A stretch of DNA of 64,000 nt from Panagrolaimus kolymaensis (GCA_028622995.1 JAJQJQ010000013.1:2790001-2854000); one strand, 5' to 3'; positions 11,538 to 23,795 are shown, counted from the stretch's first letter. Notes: generated by a model not told the origin, from the letters alone. Made by a program: numbers and translations.

Positions 11538-12815
11538 ATGGAGGAAAACTACCAAATTAAACCCAAAAAAAAATCTTTCGTATGCAAGATTTTAGGAAAA
11601 AAATTAGCCCCTTTTGATGTGCTTGATAAAACCCGATGCGATTTTGCTAACATCGCTATGGTTTTGAATAATATCCATTTGGGACATATTTGTGCTGGAT
11701 TATTAATTCTAATAATTTTAATATCAATTTTTGGTAAAATTAAAGAAAATTATAAATGGTTTATTCTTAATCAAGCTTTTTGGGATTTAATTATGACATA
11801 TGATTATATATTTAATAATTATATGATTAAACTTTTCATTGATCCTCCAATTTTCCAACTAGAAGGCTTTTATAAATGGCTTCCTCAAAAATATTGGATA
11901 AGTTTACAAGAAATTTTGTCAACTCAACCATATTCATCTTTGCTTTTGCTATGTTTAACTCGATTTTTATGTTTATATTTTATGAATTTTTATCAAAGAC
12001 TTACTCAAAAACGAAGAATTATTTATTTTATTCTTATTTTTAATTTCATTTTTTTATTTGTTCATATTAATCAATGGCTTAATGAATTATTAGTTGAAAA
12101 AGAAAGCGAACTTGGTTATAGTTGTTATAATCAGGCTAAAACTTTTAAACAACAAAACAAATGTCAAGATATTTATAATTTAGAAAAAAATGTATATTCC
12201 AAAGATTTTTTACGTAATTTATGGAAAGTTTTATCAAATATTTTTACTATTATTATATATCTAAAACCTTTAATATTTTTGTTATTTTCAATTATTGCTA
12301 CAAGTTTAATTATTTTTAAAATTGCAAAACATGCCAAATTTCAAATTAAACACAATAAAAGAGATTTTTTTAATTCTCTTCGAGTTTCATTGGTTATGCT
12401 TCTTCAAACTTTATTATATTTTTTAGTATTTTGTATTGAATTAGTTAATTTTTTCCCTAAATTACATATATTAAATATCATCGTTATATATAAAGGTACA
12501 CATGATTTTAGTGTTGAAGTACCGTATTATTGTGACATTGATTCTGTTTTATGCATTTATTTAACTTTACCTAAATGGATTAATAGTATAAGTAATTTTG
12601 GGTTAGATGATTATAGAATTTTACAAACAATTGTTCAAATAAGAATTTTTCTTGAATGCATAATAGTTTTATCTATTATGACTGGATATCGTGAAGCTAT
12701 ATTTAAGTTTCTGAGATTTATTTTTAAATCTGCTTATAATCCTATGGCACAACATTTAAATATTAAATCTATTGGTACTAGTACAACTACAACAGTTAAA
12801 CACTTTTCTGAGTGA
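11538..12815 (+). CDS. 7TM chemoreceptor-like protein, paralog 2
   Basis: Single-exon protein of 425 residues, with the same seven-segment plan as the gene at 8891. TM1 and its N-terminal flank (TRCDFANIAMVLNNIHLGHI and onward) are nearly identical to paralog 1 even at silent positions. The loop between TM4 and TM5 (GYSCYNQAKTFKQQNK region) and the TM6-TM7 loop are very different. TM5-TM6 are again close (FKIAKHAKFQIKHNKRDFFN). The start ATG at 11538 is 2 bp after the target duplication of the hAT-like element. The native promoter has therefore been displaced, or the 5' UTR now includes the element. The open frame is intact, so the gene may be functional. Same unassigned receptor subfamily. 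Confidence 0.8.
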   Translation: MEENYQIKPKKKSFVCKILGKKLAPFDVLDKTRCDFANIAMVLNNIHLGHICAGLLILIILISIFGKIKENYKWFILNQAFWDLIMTYDYIFNNYMIKLFIDPPIFQLEGFYKWLPQKYWISLQEILSTQPYSSLLLLCLTRFLCLYFMNFYQRLTQKRRIIYFILIFNFIFLFVHINQWLNELLVEKESELGYSCYNQAKTFKQQNKCQDIYNLEKNVYSKDFLRNLWKVLSNIFTIIIYLKPLIFLLFSIIATSLIIFKIAKHAKFQIKHNKRDFFNSLRVSLVMLLQTLLYFLVFCIELVNFFPKLHILNIIVIYKGTHDFSVEVPYYCDIDSVLCIYLTLPKWINSISNFGLDDYRILQTIVQIRIFLECIIVLSIMTGYREAIFKFLRFIFKSAYNPMAQHLNIKSIGTSTTTTVKHFSE

Positions 12816-13463
12816 TGTTAGCGATATTAATTTTATCTGTTATTTTTGCATGTCTAAATTTATGTTTTTTTTAAATGTTTATAAATCAATATTTAAATAT
12901 GCTTTGACATACAGACTTTTTTATAAAATACGACTTTGTTACAAAAAAATAACCAATTAATAATTTAAAAAAGTAAAAAATTAAAACAAGTCATGGATGC
13001 TCAATGACTCTTTGGAAATATGTTAACTTCTTAAAAAAATGTTTAAATATTCTGGTAGCAATCATTTTTTTGCTGCAATGTTTTGTCATAATTTTTATTA
13101 GCTCCAGTTTTCAATTGCTATTGGACTTCGGTAGACAGGTGAAGGATAAAAAAATCCATCTAAAAAGCTACAAAACAATTTAAGAATTTCTTAAACTTTT
13201 CTAATGTAAAAATTAAAAGTAGTACTTAACGTTTTTGATAGATTTTTTCTGCTATTCAAACCTCAAAATTAATATGCACCTGGATGTGCCTACTTAAAAT
13301 AAGTTCTCTGAATATGGAAGTGGTAGTCGTTACCCACTAGACGTATACACAAAGTTTAGCCGAAAGGTACAAAGTAAAAAAGGAAAAAAAAAGCTATTTA
13401 ACAATTTTTTCAAAAAAAAATTTGAAAGAGAATTTAATTTTTAAAATTTTTATTTTTTGGCAA

Positions 13464-15004
13464 ATGTCTTTTTTCTTTGCTGTAGACTATAAAACTTTTA
13501 ATTTGACCATCGATAATTTTGAACATCCAAGTTTGGAAAAAATTCAGCGAATTTTATTTCCTTTAATATTTTCTTTAACAACTTTGGGATTTATTTTAAT
13601 GCTGTACACTATTTTTACACAAACTCCAAAACCAATGCAAAAGTATTCATATTTAATTGTCTTTCAACTTTGTGGAACATATTTATTTAATATTTTAGAA
13701 TTTATTTCTCAACCTGTTATGCTTTTTCCGTACACTGCCGCGTATTCAAATGGATATATTTTGATGGGAGATACAGCAAATTCTTTATTATTTTTATTTT
13801 TTGTTAGTAATGCAATTATTACAACCAGCGCGTTTGTGGCTCAAGCTATTTTTCGATTATCTGCGTTGTATTCATCAAATAATTGGTTTTTTCAATTTTC
13901 TCGATTAAAACCATTGTCTTTGCTTCTTGGTCCCATTTTGGTGTTGTTTTTGACGCCTGCTTTTGGTAAGTTAGAAATAAAAAGTTTATAAAAAATCCGG
14001 GTTTATTTTAGTCTTTTGATTCGAAAGTTTTGGGCAAAATTAGTCAGTCTTAATTCTGTGTTCAAAAGTTGTTTAAAATTTGGTAGCTTTGACGAAAGTT
14101 GAAAATAAAAAAAGTTTATAAGTTTTATAATTTATGCTCGAAAAATAAGTCTGTATTCAAAAAGGCTTTTTCAAGAAATTAATTTTTTTTTGGACTTTTT
14201 TGACTTCCATTTGTAGCTATTTTATAAATCGCACTTTTTTATACCCAATTTTTCTTTTTAAAAAAATATACGCAATTTATGCTTTTGTATATTTTAATTA
14301 TTTTATTTATTTCAGTAGGATTTTTAATTGATCCACCTCAAGGAGATCCATTTCGACAAATTTTAATAAAAGACTATCCATTTTTTAATACTTTATTACA
14401 ACATCATCCACATGTAATGGGATATCATCCAACGATATCCGGGAATATTAAATTGCTATGGTACTTTCTATTGCTTATGGGAGTCGTCATTATTCCAAGT
14501 TTATTTTGTGTAATTTATTTTTTTCATAAACGTTTAATATATATTAAAGAAACTTTAAATCCTCAAAAAAAATATTTGCATACGATGTTAATAAGGTAAG
14601 TTTCCAGATAAATATTTAAAATTTAAAAACCAATCCCCAAAAATTAAAAGAAATTACAATTTTTAAAAAGAAAAAAATTTAACCCTAAAAAACCCAAAAA
14701 CTTAAATTCAAATTTTTTTAGAGCTCTAATAGCCCAAGCCATCGCACTTTTATTTTTCTTTATGATTCCATTACAAAGTTTAATATTTTCTATTTTAATT
14801 CCATATAACTTTGGAAGCTTTTTTGTTTCATGTGAATTCACAATTGCCACGTTGCATACACTTATTGATATTTCAACTCAATTTTATTATATCAAACCAT
14901 ATAATCAATTTATTAAAAGAAAGATGAAAATTATTTTTGGTGAAATTAAACTCTTAACCGCGAATAATTCTGTTCATTCATGGGCAAATAATTCGCAAAC
15001 ATAA
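13464..15004 (+). CDS. Srh-like 7TM chemoreceptor
   Basis: Exons 13464-13965, 14316-14595 and 14722-15004 join in frame to 354 residues. The ATG at 13464 (MSFFFAVDYK) is preferred over an upstream TTG. The segment after TM1, TPKPMQKYSYLIVFQLCGTY, followed by a proline-rich PVMLFPY before TM3, is the hallmark arrangement of nematode Srh/Str-type receptors. So is the C-terminal TLHTLIDISTQFYYIKPY segment with a KPY near the end of TM7. Intron positions match those of the two minus-strand Srh-like genes at 52571-53744 and 54456-55641, which supports common descent. It is a membrane receptor, probably chemosensory by family; the ligand is unknown. Confidence 0.75.
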
Positions 15005-15191
15005 TTTTGGTTTTCCAGTGCAAAATTTGAAAAAAAAATTAAACATTGTTTGCTTTTTTTTCAATTTTATTACTTTTTTTTTAATCTGAAGAAATGTTTC
15101 TTTTTTTTTTTTGCAAAGCTATTTTTTAATAAAAATTTATTTTCAAATTAGACGTTAAAAATGAAAATTAATCTACAAATTTTGGTTGTTA

Positions 15192-15416
15192 TTATTTTTT
15201 TCCTGGATCACTGATACATCTCAAAGTTTTATTTCCTGATGGTTCTTGGACAACTCCGCAATATCGACCAATCATGGGACAGCAAGGTTTCCATTCGCAT
15301 ACTTCATTGAAAACCTTGAAAATAAAAATAAAAATTAAGCTCTTGCTTAAAGAAAAAGAAAGAACAAAATATACCGCACAATTTCTTCGTGATTCGACAT
15401 TTGAATCTTTTATGAT
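15192..15416 (-). CDS. 3' exons of a small Cys-rich protein
   Basis: Two linked exons are visible, 15416-15375 and 15314-15192 (stop). The acceptor before 15416, the donor GTATAT after 15375 and the acceptor before 15314 keep one frame. The peptide reads IIKDSNVESRRNCA then VFNEVCEWKPCCPMIGRYCG, then a tail with one more Cys ending in DPGKK. Six cysteines in a short span suggest a secreted disulfide-rich peptide. The 5' exon with a start and signal peptide was not found; it may lie to the right, overlapping the receptor fragment on the other strand. Family unknown. Confidence 0.4.
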   Translation of the reverse strand: MIKDSNVESRRNCAVYFVLSFSLSKSLIFIFIFKVFNEVCEWKPCCPMIGRYCGVVQEPSGNKTLRCISDPGKK

Positions 15417-15483
15417 CTAAAAAAATGAACTTTAGCTAAGTCCTATCATTTATAAATGTTTTGGGCTTGATTTTTTAAAAGAT

Positions 15484-15917
15484 ACTTCCTTCTCACTTTT
15501 AGTTAAGGGTGTCACAACTGGTGCCAGTTTTGTTGCTTCAATATTTTTGGCAACTTTGTTGAGATTAAAAATGAATGCAACAACCTCACGCGCCAAAAAA
15601 ATAAATAACACTGTTGTTCGAATTATTATATTAACAACTTTGGGTGAAGTTATTCCATATGCATGTTCTCAAACATATTTGATTGTAAGTTAAAATCTAA
15701 TCGATTCATAAAAAATTCATTTATCGCTTTCTAGATTATGTCAAGTTCGATTTCACTTGTGGCAGGACCGTTTTTTGCAACTTGTTCTTTAATTACTTTA
15801 TCAATAACTACTTCGATTTATTATAAAACTTTTAAAAAGGTATTTGGTAATGGAAATTCCTTAAATAATAAATCCCTGTTACAACCCACATTGGAAGTAA
15901 AACAATTACTACGATAA
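15484..15917 (+). pseudogene. 5'-truncated Srbc-like receptor copy
   Basis: The frame from about 15484 (LLVKGVTTGASFVASIFLA) to the donor after YACSQTYLI, and the next exon from IMSSSISLVAGPFF to the stop at 15917, match the last three membrane segments and tail of the intact gene at 18570-19827. The first four or five segments and the start are missing, and the homology begins abruptly without a splice site. This is a truncated duplicate. Confidence 0.7.
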
Positions 15918-16205
15918 CTTGATGTATGTTTTCACTCTAGCGAGAAAATACCATTAAGCTTTCTTAGAAAATCTTCTTCATAAAAACAAAAAGCTCTGTT
16001 ATATGTATGTATAAAATAAACAAACTTTCGTAACCTATTTTTGCATCCAAATTTATTTATATCAATTTTTAAAAGATTAAAAATGATAAAGAATTAAAAT
16101 GTGAAATTCACTATATATTTTTCTTTTTTTAAAAATCTTTTTTTATCATAATAAATATCATATCCGATAAAAATGGTAAATTGTGGAAAAAAATTCTCAC
16201 AGAAA

Positions 16206-17250
16206 TTATTCAAATTCTTTACAACAAAATTCGCTATTGCTATTTTTATCATTTGAATCTTGTTTTTTATGGGTAAAATACATGCAATCATTGGTGGGCG
16301 TAAAAGGAATTCCTTCATACATTAAAGTTTGATCGTTTCGAATAATAAAAAATCCAACTTGTGGAACACTAATTCCAGTTGTAATTTCAGTGTTTCCTGC
16401 CCTAAAATCAATAATTATGGATGTTTTACTATCGCCAGGTGGGAGGCTAATGTTGCATGCCAAGTTCGTATTATTTATATTAAAAAGCAAGAAAAGTTTC
16501 GTTTTTTTTTTTAAATATTTTTGTTTTAACTAACCTTGAACAACTTTTACCTTCAAGATGAAAAAAATATTGAGGATATGGATAATCGCCGCTTAAAGAG
16601 TAATCACCTTGTGTAATAATTTGATTTCCTTGTAATGTGTAATTCATTGAAGTTGTTCCATTAATTGTATAATCATCATTTAATAAATTTGTTCGACTTC
16701 GAAAACGCTTGCATTTTGTGGCATTTGATGGAACAACAATAGGGGCTGGAATGAAATTTGTGCAACATGTCGTTTGATTGGTTGACGCGTAGCTGTTTTC
16801 AGAATTATCCACAAAACATGGTTTATCTGGAGTTAAAAATGATCCATCAGGATTGCTAATACTTCCATTATTTATGTATCCATAAAAGATTGAAACAAAG
16901 TAATTATTATAATAAGCAACAAGGTCGACATAAAAAATGCTTTCATCTAACATAAAGTCATATGACTTCATTAAATTATCATTACATTTATACAATGCTT
17001 CACTATCATAGCATAATCTATCCATAGAAGTATTTTCTGTCAAATCTCTACCAGTAACGTTGCTGACACGAAAGTAATGAATATTGGTGGAATTTGGTTG
17101 CAATAAAGTTATTATGGCTGATGCGGTAACATTTGGAAAATTATTGTTATAAATGGCTAGATTATAGCTTGTTGAAACTTCAGTACATAACATAGGATCA
17201 CCATATGTTACAAAAGGAAAATAAAACAAAAATAAATAAAAAATTAACAT
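16206..17250 (-). CDS. Secreted Cys-rich protein with damaged intron, paralog A
   Basis: The first exon (17250 to about 16535) encodes a signal peptide (LIFYLFLFYFPFVTYG) followed by PMLCTEVSTSYN and several N-glycosylation sites. The next coding block (to 16206) ends NSEFCCKEFE. The gene at 29630-30566 is its paralog, with matching LLCTEVS.., TCCTKFIPAPIV.., RVNLLNDDYTI and CCKEFE. In that paralog a 64-bp intron separates the two blocks. Here the donor (AG/GTTAGT) is kept, but the position aligned with the acceptor reads TTTTTAATATAAA, with AA where AG is expected and no other AG in the intron. Without splicing the frame stops at 16480. The gene may be decaying, or may make a shorter protein. 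Function unknown. Confidence 0.65.
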
Positions 17251-18569
17251 TTTTTATTTTTTTTGTTTGAATAAGAATTAAATTTTGATTACACTTTTTA
17301 TTCTTTTAAAATATTGAATAAAGTTTTTTAAGTGTTTTTATATCAACGATACTAACAAAGAAAACGGACGTTGCTTAGCTCAAAAAAAAAATTAATTGAC
17401 TAAGATGAGTCAGTCAATATTGATTATTTTGATAAGCTATCATAAAAACGTCATAAACACTACATTATTTTCTTTACATACACTTTTGACTTTGTGCTTT
17501 CATTCAATAAAGTTTTTTTTCTGTTAATGTGATAATTTTAATTAGCGTTAGCGCTGGCGGTTTATGGTTTTTCGATTTTGTTTTCGGTGCATTTTCGGTT
17601 CGGTTTAGCGGAAATCGAACCTTACTGAAAATGGACAACTGAAGATTTCTATCCTTGAAAACAAGTATGGAATTTTGGTTGTCGATTTGTAAGTTACAGG
17701 CTTATAAAAATGATGATCTTTATTAGAGTCAGTCAAAAATAAAAATAAGTCAAAAGGGTACAATAGCAATAATATCAAAACTTTTTGACTTGCCACCAGA
17801 GTTAACAATAAAAAATAGGATTGATAGGAGTTTATATAATTTATGGAATTTAGATTTGCTTGAATGCTGCATTTCATTTGGCAATGCTATCTCGCGGGAT
17901 GAATCATCGATCAAGTGTGGTTCCGTGAGAGTTGGAAATGTTGTGATGATGTATGGGTGCCGTGAAATGACGTGTGATATGTTATCATTTCAAAGTGATA
18001 AAGTGATGAATCATCTGTATTTGTATGTAAAACAACTCATGGTGGAATAAAAACTATGACGACGATTACTTGATGCGTGATTTTTCATCATAAAATTTAT
18101 AAAAAGCACAAATGAATTTAATGAATGAAAATAAATATTACTTTTTACAAAAGTTATTAATTAAAATTCTTTACAAAAAAATTTGTTATTGGTATTGTAT
18201 GTAATCTATGGGTGATGGATGTTTCGGTACACAATACCATCTTAACAATTTAAGAATAAAAACTTCATCGATAAAGTTGCAACTGATTTTTACAAAGGAC
18301 GCTAGTTTTATTTAAAAAAATGAATCTTGAAAATAAATGACCAAATTTAAATAAATATTGGAAATAAAATAAAAATAAATTATAAATAATTACACAAAGC
18401 TTCCCACTTATTTTTTCTATGATTATTTAAGCTTTTGCGTTCTTAAGTTTGATGTTCAAAGTTCTTAACTTTGTCGAAGGTTTCATTTCCTAAAAATAGT
18501 TCATCGAAGACCAGTTTCGTTTTTATATTTGCTAAAGAAATTTTTAGTTTAAATTTTATTTCGTTAAAA
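17251..18569. other. Intergenic between divergent genes
   Basis: This holds the 5' flanks of the secreted gene (minus) and the Srbc-like receptor (plus). A patch at about 17545-17640 is richer in GC (GTTAGCGCTGGCGG and CGGTTTAGCGG) and looks like old repeat sequence, but I found no partner copy in the window. No gene supported. Confidence 0.5.
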
Positions 18570-19827
18570 ATGGTTTACATAGTTTTTGTTATTTTATTCC
18601 ATCAAATTGTTTGTTTTCTTGCATCATTAGTTTTGCTTTATTTTTCTATCAATATTTTATTTCGACAAAAATTATATAAAAAATTTTCTCCAACTATGAC
18701 TTTTTATTTTGTTTATATTTTTATTGTGGGAATAACAGCTTTTATTTATTATTTTTATTCCCTCATTTTTTGGAGGCCTGATAGTAACATTTACAACGGA
18801 AGATTGTTATATATTTTGGGAATGCCTATTTTTATTTTAATTAGTTTAAATTCTTTAATCGAAGTTTTTCTTTGCATTGACCGATGTATTTCTATTTTGG
18901 CTCCAACATATTATATCAAAAAATATCAACATTGTGTAACATTTTTCTCAATTTTTGGTGCCTCTGCTTTAGCCTCTTTTATGAGTATCAAATTTTTTGA
19001 AGACTTTCCATCTGATTCAGTTACAAAGTGTCAAATTTTTTCTTGTTTTCTCACAGACACATCTATTATACTTTTAGCTAAAGGAATTACTGTAGGTTCA
19101 AGTTTTATTGCATCTTTGATTTTAGCGGTTTTATTAAAATACAAGCTAAATGCTACAACGCCACATGTTAAAAGAATTAATAAAACGGTAGTGTTAATTA
19201 TTTTATTAACAACCATAAATGAAGTTATTCCATATATTAGTTCACAAGTTTATTTAAGCGTAAGTGTTGGAAAAAATATAAAAAATGTCTGGTAATTAAA
19301 GTTATTAAATAATTAGTAGTACATAGACGATAATGACAAAAATATGTTGTTCGACGACAGATTAAAAATAAAACATTCTTTAATTTTCGAATGCTTATTT
19401 CGGAAATAAAAAAAATTTTAGGGAACCAAAAAAGTTATTTTTCATCTTTAAAAAACCAAACGAAAAAATCAAAAACAAAGAAAGCTTTTTAGAAATTCCT
19501 ATATCCATGCAAAATGGTTAAAAATCAAAAAAAAAGTCAGGGACAGATGAGTTTCTGATAAATAAGTTAACATAATTAAAAAATGTAGTATGCATCATCC
19601 TTAATTTTTTAAATCATCAAAAGTTTCTATGAATAATTTCTATTTTGTTTTAGGTAACACATCTCTCTGTTACTGCTATAACAGGTCCATATATTTCAAC
19701 GCTATCATTGCTCACCATTTCAATCACCACAACAATATATTATAAAACCTTCAAAAAAGTTACAGGAATTATAAGTTCAACACACAACAACAATAATAAT
19801 ATTGTTCATATAATTACAATTAAATGA
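18570..19827 (+). CDS. Srbc-like 7TM chemoreceptor, intact copy
   Basis: Exons 18570-19259 and 19654-19827 give 287 residues. The ATG at 18570 (MVYIVFVILFHQ) begins directly before TM1. Features seen: FRQKLYKKFSPTMTFYFVYI (loop to TM2), IDRCISILAPTYY at the end of TM3 in the DRY position, a Cys-containing loop (TKCQIFSCF), then RINKTVVLIILLTTINEVIP (TM6) and a final segment after the intron ending in IYYKTFKK. The short loops and the N-K-T-V segment before TM6 resemble Srbc receptors, though class assignment is by eye. Three partial copies of this gene lie nearby (15484, 20802 and 56490). Confidence 0.65.
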
Positions 19828-20801
19828 ATCTTTGTTTGTTTTTTATTGGTTTAAAAAATAATAAAAGGAAAATTCAAAGAATTTAAAAAAAATATGACGC
19901 ACGGTTTTGAAGAAAAAAAGATAATTTCCTTTTTTGTTGGTGTGTGGACTGGTTGAATTTTTTAAAAAACAGCCGATACATTTTTGAGCTAAATCCGAGA
20001 TTGTTAAAAAATCTTTAAAAAATATTATAAACTTTTTTGACTGAAACAAAATGTAATATTACTAAAAAATGGACTTGATTAGGATTTTTTAAAATACAGT
20101 TGCCTTTGATATAAATTTTAATAAAAACATTTAATTTTTATGTACGAGTTGATAATATTTCTTATTTTACTTTAATTTTATTACACTTTAAAAAAATATT
20201 TAGTTGTCTCAAAAACAACAAAGTTTTTTAACACACTTTTGTATTTTCTAAAAATTAAGCATTTTAATATTTTTGTCTCGCCATCATAACTCCATTTTAA
20301 TGAACAAAGGTTAATTAAAAATATTCATAAACAAGGAAATAATAAACAGGAACTAAAATTTTACGAAAACGGCAAACTTTTTAAGATTCGTTCGATGACA
20401 TCTCAGACATTGTGTTACGAATTTTAATGAATTCAAAAACATTTTTTTTAAATTATTTGTACTTTTAAAATTAAAAATTTAATTTGACCATTAATGCCAC
20501 TACAAAATATTTTTATCTTCTTATAAAGTCTTGTGTTTTTTCTATTTTTCTTTTCGAGTAGTTAAAAAGAAAGATGGGCATACAAAGTGAGATTTAAAAA
20601 ATTTTAATTACACTTTATAAATTATTTTTAAGAATTTTTAATTGTTTTCGAAAAAAAGAAAGTTGGTCAATTTCATCACCACTACAGTAAATATTTTTAA
20701 TTTTTTATATTATGCGATCAACCTTATTTTTTTTCTTTATATATAAAGCTTTAAAGGTCATTTCTTTTAAAATTCAAAACGTTAAAGTTTTATCTTATTC
20801 G
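19828..20801. other. Intergenic, no gene seen
   Basis: Low-complexity AT-rich sequence between the intact Srbc-like receptor and its decayed neighbour. No conserved frame. Confidence 0.5.
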
Positions 20802-21597
20802 ATGGCATATATTTCGTATGTAAATTTATTCCATCAAATTGTATGTCTTCTTGCTTCATGTTTACTATTTTATTATGTAACATATATTTTATTTCGTCGA
20901 AAATTATATAAAAAACTTTCACCAACTATGACTATTTATTTTGTATATATTTTTCTTCACAATCTCAGCTCATTTGCATATTATCCATATACCATAATTT
21001 TTTGGCGACCTGATATTAATATTTTTTATTGAGAACTAAATTCGATTCAACAAATTTTCGCGCTAAACAAATTAATAATACCGTAGTGAAAATTATTATT
21101 GTAACAACTTTTAATGAAGTTATTCCATATGTTTTCGCACAAGTTTATTTATCCGTAAGTTTACAGAGAAGGAGGGGTCCAAATCACGAAGGAAATATAC
21201 GGTTGCATTGGGGGCTATTTTTTTTTTTAAAAATCTTAAATAAAAAAATGCAACTAAAAAATTTAAAAAAATAGAGGTAATTTAAAAATCCAAAGTGTGA
21301 AACTATTTTCGCTGTGAGATAGCACGAAATATATTCTTTGAATGTTTTTAGTCATTTTTGGGTTTTAGCAACCTTTAATGCTAAAACTCCATTTTATATA
21401 TTGTTTTTAATTGCAAGCTTTTTTAGATAACTGGAGTTTCCATTACAACGATAGCTGGAGCCTTTCTAGCTACATTTTCATTGGTCACCCTTGCAATCAC
21501 AACATCAATTTATTATCGAAAATTTAAAAAAGTTTTTGGAAATATGAATTCTACACAAAATAATATTGTTTTTATAACACAAATTAAAAGTCATTAA
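20802..21597 (+). pseudogene. Srbc-like receptor copy with internal deletion
   Basis: The N-terminal part (MAYISYVNLFHQIVCLLASC to FWRPDINIFY) matches TM1-TM2 of the gene at 18570. The frame then stops at about 21032. The following sequence matches the TM6 region (RAKQINNTVVKIIIVTTFNE) in another frame, so TM3-TM5 are deleted. A final exon (about 21430-21597, ITGVSITTIAGAFLATFSLV) matches TM7 and the tail. With the deletion and stop it cannot make a receptor. Confidence 0.75.
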
Positions 21598-23169
21598 AAA
21601 TTTATTAAATAAAAAAAGCTATAAAAGTAATTATTACAAAAGTCATATCTGTAAACCTTTTTTAAATACAAACCAAACTCAAAAGTTGTTAATTAATCTT
21701 TTAAATATTCTTTTACTTTTCGTGGTGGTTGTAGTGGTTGTCGTTGTGGTTAACAAACTAACGATTAATGTTCACACGGAAAATTTTTATTATAAATGTT
21801 TGGGTTATTCTTTTCAATCATTGGTTTTACTTTCAATAGCTAATTTTAGCTACACATTTCTGAATTTTTTATAGACTTTAAATAAATAATCTAATATTTG
21901 GGTCATTTTATCTTCCAAAAATATGTTTTTTCAAATAAAGAAAAAAAAATTATTATCAAATATTAGAAAAAGAAAATCAACAAAAGCATTGCAGCGTAAA
22001 AAAAGGAAATAAAAAGAAAAAAATGGACAAGAAAAATACTATTTTTTATTGATTGTGAAAAAAAAGCTAAGCAAAAACATTATCATTTTTTTCTTTGAAA
22101 AATTTTTACACAAAAATAGTTTTTCACCGTTGCCGAAATGGAAAAAAACTTTTTTTTTGTTTTCAAAACATACAATCTTTCGCAAGATCAAACAAGAAAA
22201 TTCAGAGTTTTTTTTAACAACTTTTTATCAAATAAATTTTTTTCGATATACGTAATTCTTCTATACTATATTTGTCTCATGACAAAAGGAATTGATCCAT
22301 ACGAAAAAGTATGAAACAGTGGAAATGATTTTTTGTTTCTTTCATTTTGTCATTTTTATACAATAATAATATTACAACTTTAATACTGCGATTCCTGAAA
22401 TAAAATGTATCCCATTTGGTTGCTTAATTTAAGATACTTTATTTATAATTTTGGTTGAAGGAAATACCTCAATCAGAAATTCGAATTTTATTATCTTCTT
22501 TTTTAAAATTCTGAATACAACGCAACATCGCCTAGTTTATATTGATTAACGATGTTCCGTAGACTTTATCAAATTCATTTATAAAAATTAAAATCGGAGA
22601 TAGAAACTTTTACAGCAAGATTTTTTTGAGGAGAGAAAAAATAATAAAACAATTAAACCCGAATCAAAGGTATGGAGAAGAACTTTAGAGGAAGATCCAT
22701 TTAAATTTTAAAATTACTAAAAACCAAAATAGGAGTTTGGAACTTTTACAGCACGATTTTTATTTTCGTTCTATGTCTTCTCAGTCTTTGTGTAAAGTTT
22801 TTTTAAAATATTTATTTTTTTTCTTTATCAAATAATCTATAAAAAATGTTTCATCTTTATTATAGATAAAAACCTGAATGCCAAGTATTAGAAGTCTAAT
22901 GAAATTTTTATATTTGTTAACCTTTTTTTCGATTGCCTTCTTTCTCGATTTTATATTACCCACTTTCATTAATCACTTTTTCAATCAATTTAGCAATCCA
23001 TCCAAAAACATTCAGTAAAACATTTGGAAATTAAACTTTTACAACTAATTTTGTTATTATCAAAAAATGAAACCCATATATTTTATATATTCATTTTTAT
23101 TTGATTTTAAATATACTTATTATAGATAATAAATTGTCACATGAACTTTTTTAACATTTAATTATAAAG
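21598..23169. other. Intergenic, low complexity
   Basis: AT-rich sequence with a short GT-rich tract near 21720-21750 (GTGGTGGTTGTAGTGGTTGT). No long or spliced frame with family similarity was seen. Confidence 0.5.
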
Positions 23170-23432
23170 GTTCACAGATGGGCACAGGGTGTGTTTGGGT
23201 GTGTTTTGACACACCCAGGGGTAGTGGGGTAGCGTTGAGGTTTTCGGAAATTTAAAAAAAATGAACAGGGAGGACCCTTTTGTTTTCTGTTTAAAAATTA
23301 TGGGGTAACGTTCAAAAAAAGTCAAAAATTAGGTAGCGAAGGGAGGAGCCTTTGGAAAATTTCTTAAAAATTTAGGGGTATCGTTATCAAAAATTTTGAA
23401 GCACACTATCTTGCCCACGTATGTAAAGGTTT
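23170..23432. mobile_element. Possible MITE with diverged terminal inverted repeats
   Basis: The left end TTCACAGATGGGCACAGGGT and the right end, read inverted (TTTACATACGTGGGCAAGAT), are imperfect copies, both running on into GTGTG. The interior is GC-richer than its surroundings and contains three variants of GGGGTAGCGTT/GGGGTAACGTT/GGGGTATCGTT. No coding frame. The target duplication is not clear. Confidence 0.45.
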
Positions 23433-23795
23433 CACATATAATAATAACAAAAGCTTTGGTTTTCCGGAAATGTCAAAAGTAACAAAATTTAGGTTTTCTA
23501 AGGTTTCATTTCGTTTTTTTTGACACTATTTTTTGACATTTTTCTCCATTGTTTTACCTAAGTTTCTTGCTTTATTTTTTTTGTTTCACATAAACAGAAT
23601 ATAAAATAAAATAAACAAATAAATATCAAATTCTCAGGCAAACAACAAAATTTACTAAGAATATTTCATATACATAACAAAAGCATTGTTTATTTTAAAA
23701 AACCAAAATCCCATAATTATGCTTTTTTCTTTTTCTTTAAAAGTAATTTAAAACTAAAGATTTTCATAAATTTTTTAAATTTATATCTGTCAACA

